Source of the DNA: Streptomyces griseorubiginosus
GTDB lineage: Bacteria; Actinomycetota; Actinomycetes; Streptomycetales; Streptomycetaceae
NCBI RefSeq assembly: GCF_001514195.1
Contig: NZ_KQ948747.1
Location: 73,572-137,571 of the forward strand
DNA: 64,000 nucleotides
Direction: 5' to 3'
A program made the translations under genes and the position numbers. Below, one piece after another: positions 61,434 to 64,000 of this stretch. The notes under the pieces were generated by a model. That model searched no databases. It was not told where the DNA came from and saw only the letters and a list, made by a program, of their open reading frames with translations. Positions within the stretch are counted from its first letter, which is position 1. Each line of letters starts with the position of its first letter.

Positions 61434-61711
61434 TGCCCACTCCCGTACGTCATCCGCGGCATGTTCTGCATGCTCTTGTCCGTCCCGGGCATCTCCTCCA
61501 TGCCGCCACCACTGCCGTCTCCACCGTCTCCGCTTTCGACGCTCCCGGTCCCGTGAATGCCGGGTGCCACCGGCCCGGCAGCCGATCCGACGGCGTAGGA
61601 CACTGAGAACACGAGGACGAGCAGCAGCAGGAAACCGCACCACGCCGGGGGCGGCAGCAGCCTGCGGGCGATCACGCCGACAGGGTGGGACGGTTGTCGG
61701 ATCTCGGCCAT
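61430..61711 (-). CDS. Small single-pass membrane protein with Met-rich tail, copper operon leader gene
   Basis: 93 aa. A basic N terminus, one helix (AWCGFLLLLVLVFSVSYAVG, about residues 25-44), then an extracytoplasmic Gly/Ser-rich stretch with a Met-rich end (GGMEEMPGTDKSMQNMPRMT). ATG 61711 follows AGGAAGG. It overlaps the CopA gene by 4 bp, so translation is coupled. Met motifs suggest Cu(I) binding at the outer face, possibly handing copper to or from CopA. I know no named family for it. First gene of the copper operon; no CsoR-type operator was identified upstream. Confidence 0.75.
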   Translation of the reverse strand: MAEIRQPSHPVGVIARRLLPPPAWCGFLLLLVLVFSVSYAVGSAAGPVAPGIHGTGSVESGDGGDGSGGGMEEMPGTDKSMQNMPRMTYGSGQ

Positions 61712-61931
61712 GCTCGACCTTCCTGGTCGCGTCGAACCGTCATACAACGGACATCACTTGAAGCCGTACCGTTGCAGGAGTCGGCCAGTTGGAACGCTGA
61801 GTTCCCGCGCCGAAGCGTGACGTGCGACACATGAGAGGCATTGGTCTTCGCGTGGTGCGTGTCAATGTCCGGCTGCGTCAGGTCACCGCACCGGACCTCG
61901 CGGCGATCTCCGGTTACGGCTGCGGCGTATA

Positions 61932-62085
61932 GGGCCGCCCGAGGTTCGAGGCGGCGGAGGTCGACCTGCCGGAGGGCAGCCTGCTCGCCCTCTACGCCGA
62001 CGGCCTGATTGGAGCCCGCGACCACGACGCCGAGACCGGCCTCGCGCTCCTGCGCCACACACTCAATGAAACCCCCAGAGATCCG
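61932..62085 (+). pseudogene. SpoIIE/RsbU-type PP2C phosphatase fragment
   Basis: About 50 codons read RFEAAEVDLPEGSLLALYAD, GLIGARDHDAETGLALLRHT, LNETPRD, the C-terminal metal-site segment (LYADGLIxxRD) of SpoIIE-type phosphatases. A stop lies immediately upstream and no other part of the gene is seen. 61712-61931 and 62086-62259 show no further supported feature. Confidence 0.6.
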
Positions 62086-62259
62086 CGGCGACGCAACGGG
62101 CGTCGGCCGATTCGTTGTCCTCAGCACTGATGCCGACTATGAGCAGGAGCTGCTCGTTGGGGGTGTGTGCGGTCTCATCGGCAACATAGAAGTGTCTGTG
62201 TCCGGAGCTCTCGACCACCCTGCACCCGATCTTGGCCGCCCGGTCCACCCCGCTCGCCC

Positions 62260-63110
62260 GGCCGGTGATCGGTACGGTCCGCCCGCGCCGCGGCAAGGGC
62301 GCCGATGTCCGCGGCGCGAAAAGCCGTCGCCCAGGCCCTGGCCATCGCGAAGGACGCGGGCGGAACCGGAATCCGGATGGTGCGGGCGGACAACCTGTTC
62401 TGCACCGCCGACGTGGTCTCCGCCTGCCACACAGCCGGTGCCCACTTCTCCCTGACCACGGGCCTGAACCCCTCCATCGCCGCCGCGATCGGCCGCATCA
62501 CCGAAGACGCCTGGGTCTCGATCCACTAACCCGAGGCCATCGTGGATCCCGACACCGGCGAAATGGTCTCCGCCGTCGAGGTCGCCGAGACCGAGTACAC
62601 CGCGTTCACCGGACGCAAGAAAGCCGAGCAGATCACCGCCCGACTGATCGTGCGCCGGGTGCGACGCCTGAACACGCGAGTAGCCACCAGACAGGGCGAG
62701 TTGTTCGACTTCTGGCGCTACCACCCCGTTTTCACCAACAGCCCTTCGGCATGCTTCAGGCCGAACTGCACCACAGGCAACATGCCGTCGTGGAACAGGC
62801 GATCGCGACGGGAAGTCCTCCGCGCTCGCCTACCTGCACTCGGGAAACTTCCAGGCGAATGCCGCCTGACTGACCCTGCGGGCCATGCCGCACAATCTGC
62901 TGCTGGCCGCCGGCGCCCTGGCCTCGGCCTTTCACGCCAAGGCCCCCACCGCCACACTCTGCGCCCACCTGATCCACGTCTCTGCCCGACTCGCCCGCAC
63001 CGCGAAGATCAAACTGCCCGCCCACCCTGCCCGCCAACTGGCCGTGGCAGCACGCCCACCAGGACTTGTTCGAAGCCGTCCACCACTCGTCATCAACACC
63101 TTGACGGCCT
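62260..63110 (+). pseudogene. IS1380-family transposase remnant with several lesions
   Basis: Pieces in order: AQALAIAKDAGGTGIRMVRA (catalytic Asp follows in RADN), AAIGRITEDAWVSIH, a TAA in place of Tyr, PEAIVDPDTGEMVSAVEVAE, YTAFTGRKKAEQITARLIVR, RYHPVFTNS, a shift, PFGMLQAELHHRQHAVVEQA (catalytic Glu region), another shift, HNLLLAAGALASAFHAKAPT with HLIHVSARLARTAKIKLPAH. At least three frameshifts plus the stop. The N-terminal half is missing. 63111-63373 contains no recognised feature. Confidence 0.8.
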
Positions 63111-63373
63111 CTGTCTACACCGCACTCTGACGGCCGCCCGGCCACCGGCGACACCGCCACGACCCAGCCCCGACCCGAAAGACACCTCGGACAGGCCACG
63201 ACCCGAGCGCGGCGGACACTGCACGCCCGCGAACTCATGGCCCCACCCCACCATCAGCCCTCGGCGAGAAAGCGGACTTCGGAAACATCAGCCGGTGGAT
63301 CGGGGTTCAGTGACTCCTGTGGCTGGGGGAAACCCGCGATGACACCGCTGTAGCTGATGGTGCCTTCGTTGAT

Positions 63374-63979
63374 CTAGTGGGCGTGCACGACCACGATCCC
63401 GCCCAGCAGCTCGCCGGCAAGCGCTGTGGCCGTGGGGGATACCCCCGCCACCCGGCACATCAGCTCAAGCCCGTAAAGTCTGGCCCAGGTGGCCGCGTTC
63501 CAGGAGCCCATGTCGGCCAGCGCTGCCGCTACTTCGGCCACCTTGACGCCCTTACGGCGCGTCGGCTTATCGCGCAAGTGGGCAACAAGTGCCCCATTAC
63601 GGTGCACGACGAAGTCTGACTCCATATCATCGCGACGAGCGGGGCCATCGGCGCGCACACGGGTGATGTGACAGTTGGTCACGGCCAGCGTCCCTGCCGA
63701 CAACTCCGGCCTGGGCGGGCCCATCCGCCAGTCACCGGCCAGCACCAGCGTGTGCGGGCCCAGCGCGACAGCAGCGACAGTGACCGCCTCGGCACCGGCT
63801 GGGTGCCGGTCGCGGCAGGCAGCCAGCTGCGCCCAGGTTCCACGGGTGAGCGCGTCACCCGCGAGGCCTAGCCGGCGCAGCGCCTCGGCAGGTCCGAGAT
63901 CGCGCACGACCGTCGCGCAGTAGCCCCCCTCGCCTGTCAGGGAATCCACCCACGCTTCCAGCTGATGCTGGCACGACAC
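63374..63979 (-). CDS. Hypothetical protein, weakly DUF6461-like; start near window edge
   Basis: 201 aa from GTG 63979; the frame remains open to the window edge, so the true start may lie outside. Text includes YCATVVRDLGPAEALRRLGL, RGTWAQLAACRDRHPAGAEA, VTVAAVALGPHTLVLAGDWR and ESDFVVHRNGALVAHLRDKP. The first half resembles DUF6461-type actinobacterial proteins (R-LGA start, GDW motif); the second half is unassigned. No signal peptide or membrane segment. Function unknown. It lies next to an IS1380 remnant with no partner gene in view. Confidence 0.55.
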   Translation of the reverse strand: MSCQHQLEAWVDSLTGEGGYCATVVRDLGPAEALRRLGLAGDALTRGTWAQLAACRDRHPAGAEAVTVAAVALGPHTLVLAGDWRMGPPRPELSAGTLAVTNCHITRVRADGPARRDDMESDFVVHRNGALVAHLRDKPTRRKGVKVAEVAAALADMGSWNAATWARLYGLELMCRVAGVSPTATALAGELLGGIVVVHAH

Positions 63980-64000
63980 AGGTGGCTGCTGTGGCGGGGC

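Noticed and set aside
1..64000. CRISPR array or cas genes
   Set aside because: No regularly spaced direct repeats and no Cas-like protein; the only RNA-guided components are the TnpB remnants and possibly the IS110 bridge RNA.

Overview
The window looks like an accessory, element-rich stretch of a Streptomyces or closely related actinomycete chromosome (or large linear plasmid). The evidence is very high GC, strong G/C preference at third codon positions, frequent GTG starts, AGGAG-type ribosome sites, and transposase and regulator families typical of that genus. No tRNA, rRNA, CRISPR array or core housekeeping gene was recognised. No database search was possible, so family names rest on motif and sequence recognition.

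Layout. 1-8.5 kb: two inverted IS5 copies surround a serine hydrolase/TetR pair and decayed IS3 and IS30 transposases; further IS5 and IS1380 scraps flank an NAD(P)H oxidoreductase/TetR pair. 8.6-13.1 kb: a signalling block with an ECF sigma factor divergent from a membrane Ser/Thr kinase, then a lipoprotein and a coiled-coil protein. 13.2-17.1 kb: a four-deep nest of insertion sequences (IS630 holding IS110, IS110 holding IS982, IS982 holding an intact IS5). 17.1-19.6 kb: an AsnC-type regulator divergent from a small redox cluster (VOC protein, broken flavin reductase, antibiotic-biosynthesis-monooxygenase-like protein). 20.4-27.6 kb: a GMC oxidoreductase, then a TetR-controlled catabolic cluster (hydrolase, F420-type oxidoreductase, HSL esterase, cyclase).

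27.7-32 kb: transposase and recombinase debris around a secreted S53 peptidase. 32-36.6 kb: a 725-aa discoidin-like plus SUKH protein, and a GlxA-type regulator divergent from a quinone oxidoreductase. 36.6-40.2 kb: more debris, a DUF6924-like gene with an in-frame stop, and a GNAT acetyltransferase. 40.3-49.1 kb: small detoxification modules made of an oxidoreductase, exporter or related enzyme beside a divergent regulator, several with clear palindromic operators (HD/RidA/MFS with GlxA; darcynin-like/SDR with LysR; SDR with TetR). 49.3-53.6 kb: a dead integrase, an SDR/XRE pair and a nearly intact TnpB element.

53.6-61.7 kb is the most coherent block. All genes are on the minus strand: a Met-rich small membrane protein, a CopA-type copper ATPase, a PCuAC-like copper chaperone and a Met/His-rich membrane protein, then an ECF sigma factor, a siderophore-type ABC importer (lipoprotein, permease, ATPase) and a translationally coupled 62-codon small gene interrupted by UGA. 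This suggests a metal-handling island. 61.9-64 kb returns to debris (phosphatase fragment, IS1380) and ends with an unassigned gene.

Most interesting are the nested IS stack, the coupled small gene with in-frame UGA, the co-directional copper and metallophore-import block, the discoidin/SUKH protein, and the perfect 22-bp-arm operator at 48.4 kb.
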